Notes under the pieces: model-generated | The model's database searches: none | What the model saw: the letters and a program-made list of their open reading frames with translations, nothing else | What the model was told of the DNA's origin: nothing | Part shown: positions 36,587-45,979 of the stretch, one piece after another | Layout of the letters: the number at the start of each line of letters is the position of its first letter | Numbering within the stretch: position 1 is the first letter of the stretch | DNA from: Chitinophagales bacterium | GTDB lineage: Bacteria; Bacteroidota; Bacteroidia; Chitinophagales; UBA10324 | Assembly: GCA_019694975.1 (NCBI GenBank) | Contig: JAIBAY010000003.1 | Location: forward strand, 1 to 64,000 | Reading direction: 5' to 3' | Length of the DNA: 64,000 nucleotides | Translations under genes and position numbers: made by a program

Positions 36587-38278
36587 ATGCAATCATTTTC
36601 AGACCTCGGGTTGTCGCAACCAATTCTTGAGGCAATAGAAACCATGGGATTCATCACCCCTACGCCGATTCAGGAAAAAGTTATTCCCGTACTGCTGATT
36701 AATAGTCGTGATATGATCGCCCTTGCCCAGACTGGCACAGGCAAAACCGCTGCTTTTGGATTGCCGCTGATACAATTAATCAACCCCGATCTCGCGCATA
36801 CGCAGGCATTGGTGCTAGCTCCAACGCGCGAATTATGCATGCAGATAACAAGCGACCTCAAGAGTTATGCTCGGCGCATCCCCGATATTAAAATTGTGGC
36901 TGTCTATGGCGGCGCCGGAATCGTTGAGCAGATGCGCACTATTCGCAATGGTGTGCAAATAGTGGTGGCTACACCGGGCCGGCTCATAGATCTCATTGGT
37001 CGTAATGCCGTTAATCTGAAAACGATCAGCTTCGTGGTACTCGATGAAGCTGATGAAATGCTGAATATGGGCTTCCAGGAAGATCTCGATGAAATCCTGA
37101 AAGCCACACCCGAAGAAAAGATCACCTGGCTCTTTTCGGCTACCATGCCGCCTGAAATCCGGCGCATCTCGAAAAAGTATATGCGCAATCCTTTCGAAGT
37201 GCAGATCGGCAGCGCTAATACAGCCAACGAAAACATTGAACATCAGTATTACGTCGTACATAGCCGCGAAAAATATGCCGCGCTTAAGCGTATTGTCGAC
37301 TTTACACCGGATATCTATGGCATTATCTTCTGCCGCACCAAGGCAGAGACACAACAGATCGCGGAGACACTCATCAAGGATGGTTACAATGCTGATTCAT
37401 TGCATGGTGACTTGCAGCAGGCACAACGTGATAAAGTGATGCGCGCTTTCAAAAGCCGCACTGTACAATTGCTTGTTGCCACTGATGTCGCCGCAAGGGG
37501 CATTGATGTAAATGATGTGTCTCACATCATCAATCTGCATCTGCCGGATGATATGGATTCCTATACGCACCGGAGTGGCAGAACTGCGCGGGCAGGTAAG
37601 ACCGGAATCTCCATGGTGCTCATTGATGACCGCGATATTTCTAAAATCCGGCAACTGGAGAAAAAGATTCAGTCAAAATTTGAACGCAAAAAAGTTCCTA
37701 CCGGACTCCAGGTCTGCGAACAGCAATTACTTTCTCTTATCAAACGCGTGCATGGTGTAACGGTCAATGAAAAGGAAATGTCGCCTTTCATGCCATCCGT
37801 CATGGAAGAATTTAAAGATCTGAGCAAAGAAGAAGTAATCAAGCGCTTTGCTTCTATTGAATTCAACCGCTTCCTCGATTACTACCGCGGTGCCAGGGAT
37901 CTGAATATACAGGAGCGGCCAACGTCATACCGTGACCGCAATTTTGACTATGCAGGTTCAGGCCAAAGCGGGCAACGCATGTTCATTAACCTTGGTAAAA
38001 TGGACGAACTTACGGAAGAGAAACTGCTGTCTATTATCAGGCAGGCTACACAGCTGAAAGGCAAGGAAATAATGAACCTGCGGCTGAAGGGTGCGTACTC
38101 CTTCTTCTATCTCGATGATCAATACGTGAACGCCGTAGTGCATGCATTTAAGGGAGCTTCCTACCGTGGCAGGCGAATAAGAGTGGAAGTGCAGAATGAA
38201 AACGAAGAACGCCGTGAAAAAAAACCACATCGTAAAGGGTCATCCGGCCATAAACCAAAAGAAAGAAACAGGTATTAA
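36587..38278 (+). CDS. DEAD-box ATP-dependent RNA helicase with DbpA-type RNA-binding domain
   Basis: A 563-residue RNA helicase of the DeaD/CsdA group. Motifs in order: Q motif FSDLGLSQPILEAIETMGFI TPTPIQ, motif I AQTGTGKTAAFGLP, Ia APTRELCMQ, II DEADEMLNMGF, III SAT, motif V ATDVAARGIDV and VI HRSGRTARAGKTG. From about residue 460 a DbpA-like RNA-binding domain is seen (MFINLGKMDELTEEKLLSII; YRGRRIRVEVQNEN), with a basic tail ending GSSGHKPKERNRY. Family members assist ribosome assembly and cold-shock RNA remodelling. It is preceded by a long gene-free stretch. Confidence 0.92.
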   Translation: MQSFSDLGLSQPILEAIETMGFITPTPIQEKVIPVLLINSRDMIALAQTGTGKTAAFGLPLIQLINPDLAHTQALVLAPTRELCMQITSDLKSYARRIPDIKIVAVYGGAGIVEQMRTIRNGVQIVVATPGRLIDLIGRNAVNLKTISFVVLDEADEMLNMGFQEDLDEILKATPEEKITWLFSATMPPEIRRISKKYMRNPFEVQIGSANTANENIEHQYYVVHSREKYAALKRIVDFTPDIYGIIFCRTKAETQQIAETLIKDGYNADSLHGDLQQAQRDKVMRAFKSRTVQLLVATDVAARGIDVNDVSHIINLHLPDDMDSYTHRSGRTARAGKTGISMVLIDDRDISKIRQLEKKIQSKFERKKVPTGLQVCEQQLLSLIKRVHGVTVNEKEMSPFMPSVMEEFKDLSKEEVIKRFASIEFNRFLDYYRGARDLNIQERPTSYRDRNFDYAGSGQSGQRMFINLGKMDELTEEKLLSIIRQATQLKGKEIMNLRLKGAYSFFYLDDQYVNAVVHAFKGASYRGRRIRVEVQNENEERREKKPHRKGSSGHKPKERNRY

Positions 38279-38890
38279 GCTTCAGCTAAAAAAATAACCC
38301 AACAGGCAGCTTGCCACGTGTTCCTCCCGATAAAATACCTTCATACTACGATGTTTGCAACATGCAGTTAATGCTGCATGCTGCTTCCAAAATTATAGTA
38401 GTTGAAACCAACAACAGCATTGATCTGCCACTGTGGCACAGTTTGCCTGCAGATAAAAATCTGCCCTTCCACTCTTTTAGTGATTTGACTTCTTAAAATC
38501 TTTCGAGAAATATTTCCATTATTAAGTCTGTTCGATTCAGGAACACATTAAGCCTGTTGTGCCGGATGCTTTAAAAAAGGGTATTGTTAAACCTGCCATC
38601 TGCACCCTTCATTAAATCTGAAATGAAATTCACTCCTTCATTACAAAGGCAGCACGACAGTGTAGTCAAAAAACCAACTGAATTTATCTCCGTGCTTCGC
38701 ACCATATATTTAAAAATACCGTAATAATTTCTCAAGGATACCGTTATCAAAAAATTTACTGTTGCTTCAGGAAAGTTAACTTAACTTAGTCTGTACAAAG
38801 TCCTGATGGTGAGTAATTACGTATGCTACTAGTTCTCTTCCAATTGCAATGAGGGATGTTGCATTTATGATAATCACTAAATAGGAGTAT
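38279..38890. other. Intergenic region between the helicase and a T9SS gene
   Basis: No gene supported in these 612 AT-rich bases. A perfect 6-bp hairpin GCAGAT-AAAA-ATCTGC lies at 38,449-38,464 without a T run, preceded by a TGCCAC/GTGGCA palindrome. A 61-codon open frame (38,311-38,496) looks like chance. The promoter of the following gene was not clear. Confidence 0.45.
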
Positions 38891-40918
38891 ATGAAACACC
38901 AATTCAATCATCTGCTCATCAATGAGGTTACAAGCCTTACTGGAAAATGGTGCAAATACTATTTGATCGTTTTATTGATTATTGCTGCAACCCTACCAGG
39001 CCTTGCCCAATACAATGTCGTGGATTGGGGTGCTTATTTCAGCGATGATGCTACAGGATGGAATTTTGCTGATGACGAGCTGATCGATGATATTAAAGTG
39101 GATAACGGCAATCCAGAAAACATATATGTGGTAGGAAGAACAAGGTCAGCTTCCGGTTCGGCTGCGCCCTGCCAGGGAAATTTACTCAGTTATGGTAAAG
39201 GCGATGTGATGTTGGCTAAATACAACCGTTGCGGCGAGTTGTTATGGTCAAGATACCTTGGCAATAAGAAGAAGACTGATTATGCTTATTCAATTGCCCT
39301 CGACTACGACGACTTCGGGAATACATTTATTTATGTGGCAGGTGAGATGAAAACGAGTGGAACGGGCCCCGAAGCCATTGTTTGTGATGATGGCAATATA
39401 CCCTTCCGTTCGTTGCCTGCCGGAACATGGGACGGCTTCATAGCAAAATATAACCAGAAAGGTGAATATCAGCGATGGACTTATTTCGGAGGCAGTGATG
39501 CTGCAGGTGAGAAAGTAGATCAGATTTTAGGAATCGCCGTTAATAATCATGAAGTATTTGTGGTTGGCTATACTGAAAGTCCTGATCTGCATAAAAATGC
39601 ACTGTTCGCCGACGATACATCCTTTGAAGGCGCGGGCGATGGATTTCTCGCAGGTTTTTCCGCCGATCTTCATTCGCTCGAATATTTCACCTATATCGGT
39701 GGAAGCGGCAAAGACCGTTGCCATGGTATCACCATCTACCAGCCTCCCGGTGTTGCCATGCCTGATATATTTGTAGATGGCACAACGCCAAGCTCAAACG
39801 GTATTGCAGCCGGAACCGGATTCGACATAACACTTGGTGGTGACCTCGATGGGTTTGTCGGCAAATGGCAGGACATTGACAATGACGGAAAATTTACGAA
39901 GACCTGGGCCACCTATATCGGTGGAGGCGGCATTGAACGTGCGCGGGATATGGACGTGGATAATAATGGAAATATCCTGCTTGTCGGACAAACTAACAGC
40001 ACCAGCCTCTCATGGGCGAAGGGTTACGATTCAATACGCAATGGTCAGTTCGATGCATTTGTAATCAAACTTCCGAATGCAGGAGGCGACCCTGTCTGGG
40101 GAACTTATCTGGGTGGATATGCTGATGAAGAAACAGTTGGCCTTGCCTGGAGAAAAGGTGCGAACGAAAATCATGTTATTGTCGGAGGAATTACTTACAG
40201 CTCACAGAAAGAAACCTGTCTCCCCGTACCGAATCCGGATAACTTTACGGTCTTTCCGCTGAAGGATCCATTATTAAAATACATCAATGGTAAACCCGGA
40301 GCCGGCTATTGCCCCGGAACTGTGGGTGATGCTTTTATTGCAGAATTGACGGACAAGGCAGTTGGCCAGTCATTGGTTTTTTCCACTTTTATTGGCGGTT
40401 CAGGCAATGAAGTGAATGGAGAAAATCAACTGAGTTATAATCCTTCCTTTGCACTTTCCAAATATGGAGAGCTATATATAGCATTCAATTCACGAAGTAT
40501 TGATATTGCTCCGTTGCTGGGACCTTCAATACATAAGCTATATGGAAGTTACCATGGTGGCATTGATGGTGTTGTGGCAAGGCTTATTGACAGCAATGCA
40601 TTTCACTATCATTGCACGTCTTTCCGGGAAATTGATTATCCGGCCGGAAGCCAAACCGGAAATACCAACGATGTTGTAAAAGTATATCCCAATCCATCTC
40701 AAAATATTTTTAATGTTGAATACATTGCAGAAAGCGGCTCAGAGGCACGTCTGGCTGTTGTAAATCAGGTTGGGAAAATCGTAATCACAAAATCAATTAT
40801 GCTTCAGCCTGGCTTCAATTCAATTGCCATCGACCTGACCGGCCTTATGAATGGCATCTATATCCTGCAGGTCTGCCTTCCTGAAAAGACACTGCAGGTA
40901 AAACTATTAAAGCAATAG
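38891..40918 (+). CDS. Secreted repeat protein with T9SS sorting domain
   Basis: A 675-residue surface protein. The N terminus has a long basic region and then a hydrophobic stretch (YYLIVLLIIAATLPGLAQ), a signal peptide. The body is a series of SBBP/beta-propeller-like units with a recurrent plan of WGTYLGG or TYIGGSG, then I-A-x-D, then D-A-F-x-A-K: examples are WSRYLGNKKKTDYAYSIAL, YFTYIGGSGKDRCHGITIY, WATYIGGGGIERARDMDVD and WGTYLGGYADEETVGLAW. The C terminus (VYPNPSQNIFNVEYIAESGS to LQVKLLKQ) is a type A T9SS sorting domain. It is convergent with the ASST-like gene. Role unknown. Confidence 0.85.
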   Translation: MKHQFNHLLINEVTSLTGKWCKYYLIVLLIIAATLPGLAQYNVVDWGAYFSDDATGWNFADDELIDDIKVDNGNPENIYVVGRTRSASGSAAPCQGNLLSYGKGDVMLAKYNRCGELLWSRYLGNKKKTDYAYSIALDYDDFGNTFIYVAGEMKTSGTGPEAIVCDDGNIPFRSLPAGTWDGFIAKYNQKGEYQRWTYFGGSDAAGEKVDQILGIAVNNHEVFVVGYTESPDLHKNALFADDTSFEGAGDGFLAGFSADLHSLEYFTYIGGSGKDRCHGITIYQPPGVAMPDIFVDGTTPSSNGIAAGTGFDITLGGDLDGFVGKWQDIDNDGKFTKTWATYIGGGGIERARDMDVDNNGNILLVGQTNSTSLSWAKGYDSIRNGQFDAFVIKLPNAGGDPVWGTYLGGYADEETVGLAWRKGANENHVIVGGITYSSQKETCLPVPNPDNFTVFPLKDPLLKYINGKPGAGYCPGTVGDAFIAELTDKAVGQSLVFSTFIGGSGNEVNGENQLSYNPSFALSKYGELYIAFNSRSIDIAPLLGPSIHKLYGSYHGGIDGVVARLIDSNAFHYHCTSFREIDYPAGSQTGNTNDVVKVYPNPSQNIFNVEYIAESGSEARLAVVNQVGKIVITKSIMLQPGFNSIAIDLTGLMNGIYILQVCLPEKTLQVKLLKQ

Positions 40919-40935
40919 TTTAACAGGCAAACAGA

Positions 40936-43047
40936 TTACCTGATCTCCATTTGCTTCCTGTAAGTGAAACAGGCACTCCTGATGCTCAACATGTAGATAC
41001 CGGCCGGCAATCGTTCAATATTAAATTGCAACTGATTCATACCGGGCTGAGCACTGACCTTTTCCACTAGCCGCATCATACCAAGCATATCGCTTAACAA
41101 CAACGTTACCTGATCAGCTTGCGGCATTCCAAACTCAACATTCAATGTACTGTTTGCAGGATTAGGATAAATAGAAACGGTATTAAACTGGCCGGATCCA
41201 AAGGCCACATGGGTTGCAAGCGTGTTGAAGGAATCAATCGCGGAATAATTGGATGAGTCTTGAACGGATGTACAGATAGATTGAACTCTATAGGCGTATG
41301 TAGAATCGGGCTGCAGGTTGGCGAGTGAAACACTATTGCTTACTACAGGGATGGATATCCAGCTGGCTGATGATGCAAGCTTGTATTGAAATACGTACGA
41401 AGAATTGAAGTTTGGTGCATTCCACGTCAACACGGCAGAGTCGGCACTGATATAATCCAGCTGAATCATCGAATCAACCACTGGTGCGCATCGGTTCCAG
41501 TCGAATTTATGCGCCCGGTAAACAATATAATATTCACTGTTAAAATTAAATTCCCATACAATATTCCCGGCTGAATCTACTTCCGAAAATCTCGGCACCT
41601 GCGGAATATTGGATGACAGCAATCCCCAGTTAATAAAGGTGTTACCATTTGATAACCGCTGAACGCTTCCCATTGCCGGACCAAAAACATTGGCCGTACC
41701 AACCATCGGATGTTTATACTTCCAAACCATGGTCGCCACTTTATTAACCTGGTCAAGCTGATACTCCTTTGCACTCGACACATTCGGCGTAACATTATTG
41801 CCATTGTTGAACAGTGTATAATTTCCGTTGGGTAAACGCCTGAAATCATGCTGACCGCTGAAATGACTTGGATCAGGGTCGTTAACAAAAGTAAACTGAT
41901 TGTTATCACCACCCATTCTCCACATCATATCACCGGTTGAAAAATCAATCTTCGTAATCTCGCATAAATGACGCGATGATAAGAGCAGGTTGCCATCAGT
42001 ATCCAGTTCCATAGAATTGGCATGAATCCAGTCAAAAACAGGATTACCCTGTGCAATATCATCGTAAGCCCAGGCGATTGCATCCGCATACACCATGTGA
42101 TCCCATGTTCTCCACTCAAAGATCACATTCTGATCTGCATCCAGTTGCTGAACAACACATCCTATCACATCCACCGTATCGAGACCGCCTAAATAAGACA
42201 GATCAAGATTCGGATGCGTATCATAACACATCAACAGGCTTTTTCCGTCGGGATAAACCTGGAACTCATGTTCATCGGCCCGATAGCCATTACCCATGAA
42301 ATATTGCTTCACCACATTGTAGGATGAATCCATCATATCGAAACAACTGTCAACGTAATCATAATAGGTGAGATAACCATTTTTATTAATGGTAAAGCCA
42401 ATTCCGCGTTCACCATCAAAAGTGCTGTATATCGAATCGCCTGTATTGCTTATGATGGATTTGCCAAAGCAACCGTCACCACCACGGAAGTTGTAATAAA
42501 AAACATCTTGTTTCAATTCATTTCCGGTTGCAGTAATGGTATAAGCTGGCATCGAACACAAATCTCTTACACCCCCGTTTATTACACTGCCATCAATGCC
42601 TGCATCATTCCATTCCAGCTTTCTGGCATAATCCCTGGCGCTCCGGATACTTGCCCGGTCTGCAGGTGAATAAAAAGGATGAATATCAAAGTGAAAATCT
42701 GTTCCGGTTATAACCGAACCATTAAGTTTACGAAAACCATCAGCTACCTGCACTTCTACCCTCTCTCCTTCCACAAATTTTTCCAATGGATAGATCAGTA
42801 TGGTTCTGCCGTCTGATGACAATATAATTCGGCAGGAATGCTCTCCGCTCAATGAACCGGTGACTGTCAGCAGTGAAGGGTGTAAGGATTCCCTTTCAAT
42901 CAACTCTCCATTCTTTAAAATAATATTTGTTTCCGGGTTATGGTATGTGCTGCCCGGAACCGGTGATATATACTGAAACTGCGCGACAGCATTTGTTGCA
43001 AAGCTGATCAATATGAGTGATGAAAAAACAAACGTATCAAATTGCAT
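40936..43047 (-). CDS. Arylsulfotransferase-like (ASST) secreted protein with Fn3 and T9SS sorting domains
   Basis: A 703-residue exported protein. The signal peptide is MQFDTFVFSSLILISFATNA. Residues about 160-530 resemble the arylsulfotransferase (aryl-sulfate sulfotransferase) beta-propeller: FEWRTWDHMVYADAIAWAYD, DWIHANSMELDTDGNLLLSS, the recurrent motif GQHDFRRLPNGNYTLFNNGN and IVWEFNFNSEYYIVYRAHKF. A fibronectin type III domain follows (about 535-620; APVVDSMIQLDYISADSAVL), then a T9SS sorting domain (VSIYPNPANSTLNVEFGMPQ to RKQMEIR). True sulfotransferase activity is uncertain; many ASST-family homologues have lost it or were never tested. Confidence 0.75.
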   Translation of the reverse strand: MQFDTFVFSSLILISFATNAVAQFQYISPVPGSTYHNPETNIILKNGELIERESLHPSLLTVTGSLSGEHSCRIILSSDGRTILIYPLEKFVEGERVEVQVADGFRKLNGSVITGTDFHFDIHPFYSPADRASIRSARDYARKLEWNDAGIDGSVINGGVRDLCSMPAYTITATGNELKQDVFYYNFRGGDGCFGKSIISNTGDSIYSTFDGERGIGFTINKNGYLTYYDYVDSCFDMMDSSYNVVKQYFMGNGYRADEHEFQVYPDGKSLLMCYDTHPNLDLSYLGGLDTVDVIGCVVQQLDADQNVIFEWRTWDHMVYADAIAWAYDDIAQGNPVFDWIHANSMELDTDGNLLLSSRHLCEITKIDFSTGDMMWRMGGDNNQFTFVNDPDPSHFSGQHDFRRLPNGNYTLFNNGNNVTPNVSSAKEYQLDQVNKVATMVWKYKHPMVGTANVFGPAMGSVQRLSNGNTFINWGLLSSNIPQVPRFSEVDSAGNIVWEFNFNSEYYIVYRAHKFDWNRCAPVVDSMIQLDYISADSAVLTWNAPNFNSSYVFQYKLASSASWISIPVVSNSVSLANLQPDSTYAYRVQSICTSVQDSSNYSAIDSFNTLATHVAFGSGQFNTVSIYPNPANSTLNVEFGMPQADQVTLLLSDMLGMMRLVEKVSAQPGMNQLQFNIERLPAGIYMLSIRSACFTYRKQMEIR

Positions 43048-43285
43048 GCAGGAGCTTTTAAGGTTTCATTGAAGTCACAAATTAAAGCAATTGCAGCCAA
43101 TTGAAGACTAGCAGCATAGCCCACAGGCATGCTACAAGCGATTATGACTTGTCACATCGGTATCCTGATATTTTGGAGATATTGTTTGCTTAAAACATTG
43201 CTGCAGCACCGGTCAGTTAAGATGCCATGAAACCAGTTGTTTAGCTACTCAGAAAATCTTACCAAAACAAAAGCAGCATGGAAGG

Positions 43286-43312
43286 CAAAAAAAAACTCCC
43301 GGTTAAGGGAGT
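43286..43312 (-). terminator. Terminator of the DUF3276 gene
   Basis: Stem ACTCCC / GGGAGT with a GGTTAA loop, followed on the minus strand by nine T. It is 25 bases past the stop at 43,337. Confidence 0.85.
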
Positions 43313-43336
43313 CCTATTTTTGAAGAAAGAGAAAAT

Positions 43337-43828
43337 CTACCACTTGAGATCATCTTCATCTGCATGCTCAGTTGACGCAGCAGGAGGTGGCTGCATAGAA
43401 GCAGGAGGTTCCGGGATTATTTCTGCAGCAGGTTCATCGCTGTCCTTAGCTGTAGCGGCAGCCACCGGAGTAATATCCCTGTATTCACCCTCACCTTCAT
43501 TGTCTAACCGGTTGGCATCACGGTTTTTTTCATACTCTGCCTGACGCTTGGCAAACTCGTCGAAATCATAGTGAGGCATCAACTCAGTTTTTACATGGTC
43601 GATGGTTTCAGTCAGTGATTCCAGGAACTTATTGAAATCCTCCTTGTAGAGAAATATTTTAAAACGCTCATAACTATCATCCTGGCGCTTCTTACTTTCA
43701 GTAATAGTCAGAAAATAGTCATTCGCTTTCGTTGATTTCACATCAAAGAAATAGGTCCTTCTTTTTCCGGCTCTCAGCTTTTTTGAGTAAACAGAATCCG
43801 ATTTGAAATTCCCTTTTTTTTCCTCCAC
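43337..43828 (-). CDS. DUF3276 / PUR-alpha-like nucleic-acid-binding protein
   Basis: A 163-residue protein of the DUF3276 (PUR domain) family, known as single-stranded DNA/RNA binding in Bacteroidota and spirochaetes. The core is VYSKKLRAGKRRTYFFDVKS, ANDYFLTITESKKR and FKIFLYKEDFNKFLESLTET. A C-terminal tail from about residue 115 is acidic and Pro/Ala-rich, ending TEHADEDDLKW. The frame begins at GTG (GTG GAG GAA AAA AAA), the only suitable start found. It has a strong promoter (43,857-43,887) and its own terminator, so it is transcribed alone. Confidence 0.85.
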   Translation of the reverse strand: MEEKKGNFKSDSVYSKKLRAGKRRTYFFDVKSTKANDYFLTITESKKRQDDSYERFKIFLYKEDFNKFLESLTETIDHVKTELMPHYDFDEFAKRQAEYEKNRDANRLDNEGEGEYRDITPVAAATAKDSDEPAAEIIPEPPASMQPPPAASTEHADEDDLKW

Positions 43829-43856
43829 AGTATATACGTTTTGTTTCTAATCTTCG

Positions 43857-43887
43857 CAAATATATTGTTTTCCGTTTCTAAATTCAA
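43857..43887 (-). promoter_or_regulatory. Promoter of the DUF3276 gene
   Basis: The minus-strand -7 box TATATTTG (43,857-43,864) is separated by 20 bases from TTG of TTTTG (43,885-43,887). The distance from the box to the GTG start is 28 bases. Confidence 0.7.
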
Positions 43888-43990
43888 AATCTTTTAAGGA
43901 ATAACAAATCCGCAATTGCAGCTATTGCAAAAGGTGTGGCAAAAGATAAACAGCGGGAATGCGACCCGGTCACTCAACCCTGTCAGGGTC

Positions 43991-45799
43991 TCAGGCAGGT
44001 GCTGTCTTCGATACCCTGCTCTCTTCCAGTTGCTGTCTTTCAAACAGCTCATAGTAGATACCTTTTCGTTCCATCAACGTTGTGTGATTACCTTCTTCTG
44101 CTATCGTACCATCATCCAGCACGATAATTTTATCAAAATTAAAGAGCGAAAAAATACGGTGGGTGATAATTATGGTGGTGCGGTTTCGGAGATACTTATC
44201 CAGGTACCCCAGTATTTCTCTTTCGGTCTGTGCATCCACCGCTGAAAGGCAATCGTCGAATACAACAATACCAGTATCCTTTATCAATGCCCTGGCGATG
44301 GAGATGCGCTGTTTTTGTCCGCCGGAAAGCGTGACACCGCGTTCACCTACAATGGTCTCATACTGCTCCGGCAGCTGCAGAATATCGTTATGTACTGCCG
44401 CATTCATGGCGGCAGCCACCACCTTATCACGTTCAATCGCTTCGGATTCGAGGCCAAAGCCAATGTTGTTTATTACAGAATCGGAAAACAGGAATACATC
44501 CTGTGCAACATAACCGATCTGGCGGCGAAGTGCATACAGGTTCAGCGATCTTAATTCCTGACCATCCAATAAGACAGATCCCGAATCCGGATCATACAAT
44601 CTTACAAGCAACTGACCTAATGTGGATTTACCTGAACCAGTGCGACCGATCACTGCAATCCGCTGTCCTCTCTCTGCGACAAAGGAGATTCCCTTTAATG
44701 CTTTAATGCCCGTAACAGGATAAGTAAATGACACTTGCCTGAATTCCACACTACCACCAATCGGAGCATCTGCTATTGCAGGAGATTTAATGGCGGGAAC
44801 AACACTCATAAATTCATCAATCCGTTTCTGTGAAGCGGCAGCGCGTTGCACAAGCGCCATTACCCAGCCTACTGAAGCAATCGGCCAGGTCAGCATATTG
44901 ATGTATATAACAAACTCGGCAATGTTACCGGACGTTATCTTACCCTGAATAACCTGTGTTCCACCAATAAATATCGTCAGTACCGTGCTGAGGCCCACCA
45001 GTAAAAATATGATGGGAAAGTAAATAGCTTCGATACGGGCAAGCGCCAGGTTATTTGTTTTATAGTGCTCGCATTCTGCATTAAAGTACCGGCTCATGAA
45101 CTTCTCCTGCACATACGATTTGATTACCCGGATACCTGAAAAGGATTCTTGTGAAATGGTGGTTAAGAAAGAAAGCTGCCGCTGAATTGCTTCACTCTTG
45201 CGCTGTATCATTCCATTGACGTAAAAGATGGAATAACCCAGCAGCGGCAATGGTGCAACAGTAAATAAGGTGAGTTCAAGGTTAACCCGCACCATGGTGT
45301 AAATGACCATTACAAATAACACGAGCAGGTTAATTGTATACATGATGGCCGGACCGGTATACATTCTCACCCTGGATACATCTTCCGTAATGCGTGACAT
45401 GAGGTCACCGGTATTGTTACGTTTATAAAAATCAAGGTGAAGCTGCTGGTAATGCGCATAAATTTCATTCTTCTGATCGTATTCAATCAGCCTTGACATA
45501 ACGATAATAGTCTGCCGCATAAAAAACAGGAATATCCCGCGCAATATGGCAAGCACAACCACTACCATTCCAAAAAACAGAATCGACATACCGAACACCT
45601 TCATAAAATCGCGATACAAACCCGAACCGGTATAGAAATGGTGATAGGCAATCTGGCTGGTAATCATATCCACAGCATGACGCACTGCCTGCGGAGCATA
45701 CACACCGAAGAGATTGGAACAGGCTATAAAAACAATACCCATTACCAGCCTTATACGGTATTTGTATAAATATTTGTTAAGTGTACGTAAGTTATTCAT
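43991..45799 (-). CDS. ABC exporter, fused permease and ATPase, degenerate catalytic site
   Basis: A 602-residue half-transporter of the type IV ABC exporter class. Residues 1-320 hold about six membrane helices (from NKYLYKYRIRLVMGIVFIAC). The ATPase domain has Walker A AVIGRTGSGKSTLGQLLVRL, Q loop YVAQDVFLF, signature LSGGQKQRISIARAL, Walker B GIVVFDDCLSAVDAQTE and H loop ITHRIF. Asp516 replaces the usual catalytic Glu after Walker B, as in one half of heterodimeric exporters such as BmrC and TM287. No partner gene lies next to it. Export substrate unknown; the closest known types are multidrug or lipid exporters (MdlA/YheI-like). Confidence 0.9.
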   Translation of the reverse strand: MNNLRTLNKYLYKYRIRLVMGIVFIACSNLFGVYAPQAVRHAVDMITSQIAYHHFYTGSGLYRDFMKVFGMSILFFGMVVVVLAILRGIFLFFMRQTIIVMSRLIEYDQKNEIYAHYQQLHLDFYKRNNTGDLMSRITEDVSRVRMYTGPAIMYTINLLVLFVMVIYTMVRVNLELTLFTVAPLPLLGYSIFYVNGMIQRKSEAIQRQLSFLTTISQESFSGIRVIKSYVQEKFMSRYFNAECEHYKTNNLALARIEAIYFPIIFLLVGLSTVLTIFIGGTQVIQGKITSGNIAEFVIYINMLTWPIASVGWVMALVQRAAASQKRIDEFMSVVPAIKSPAIADAPIGGSVEFRQVSFTYPVTGIKALKGISFVAERGQRIAVIGRTGSGKSTLGQLLVRLYDPDSGSVLLDGQELRSLNLYALRRQIGYVAQDVFLFSDSVINNIGFGLESEAIERDKVVAAAMNAAVHNDILQLPEQYETIVGERGVTLSGGQKQRISIARALIKDTGIVVFDDCLSAVDAQTEREILGYLDKYLRNRTTIIITHRIFSLFNFDKIIVLDDGTIAEEGNHTTLMERKGIYYELFERQQLEESRVSKTAPA

Positions 45800-45979
45800 T
45801 GCAGTATTACTACCGGATATTGAATTTTCTCCTCACAAAAATAAAACTACCTTTGAGGCCTCAGAAGTACTTGTCAAAAGTGCAATTCAATCTTCCGTAA
45901 ATGTAATGGTATTGAATTCAATAAATGGAACACTGTTTTTAATCAACTTTTCCCAGACTCAATCCAAAAAATATATTTG
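45800..45979. other. Divergent intergenic region of ABC exporter and amino acid dehydrogenase
   Basis: On the minus strand a TATTTTTG box at 45,836-45,843 lies 37 bases before the ABC exporter start. On the plus strand TATATTTG at 45,972-45,979 directly abuts the dehydrogenase ATG and so may be coincidental or indicate that the true transcription start is further upstream. Confidence 0.35.

Noticed and set aside
38311..38496. 61-codon plus-strand frame after the helicase
   Set aside because: AT-rich intergenic open frame without protein-like features.
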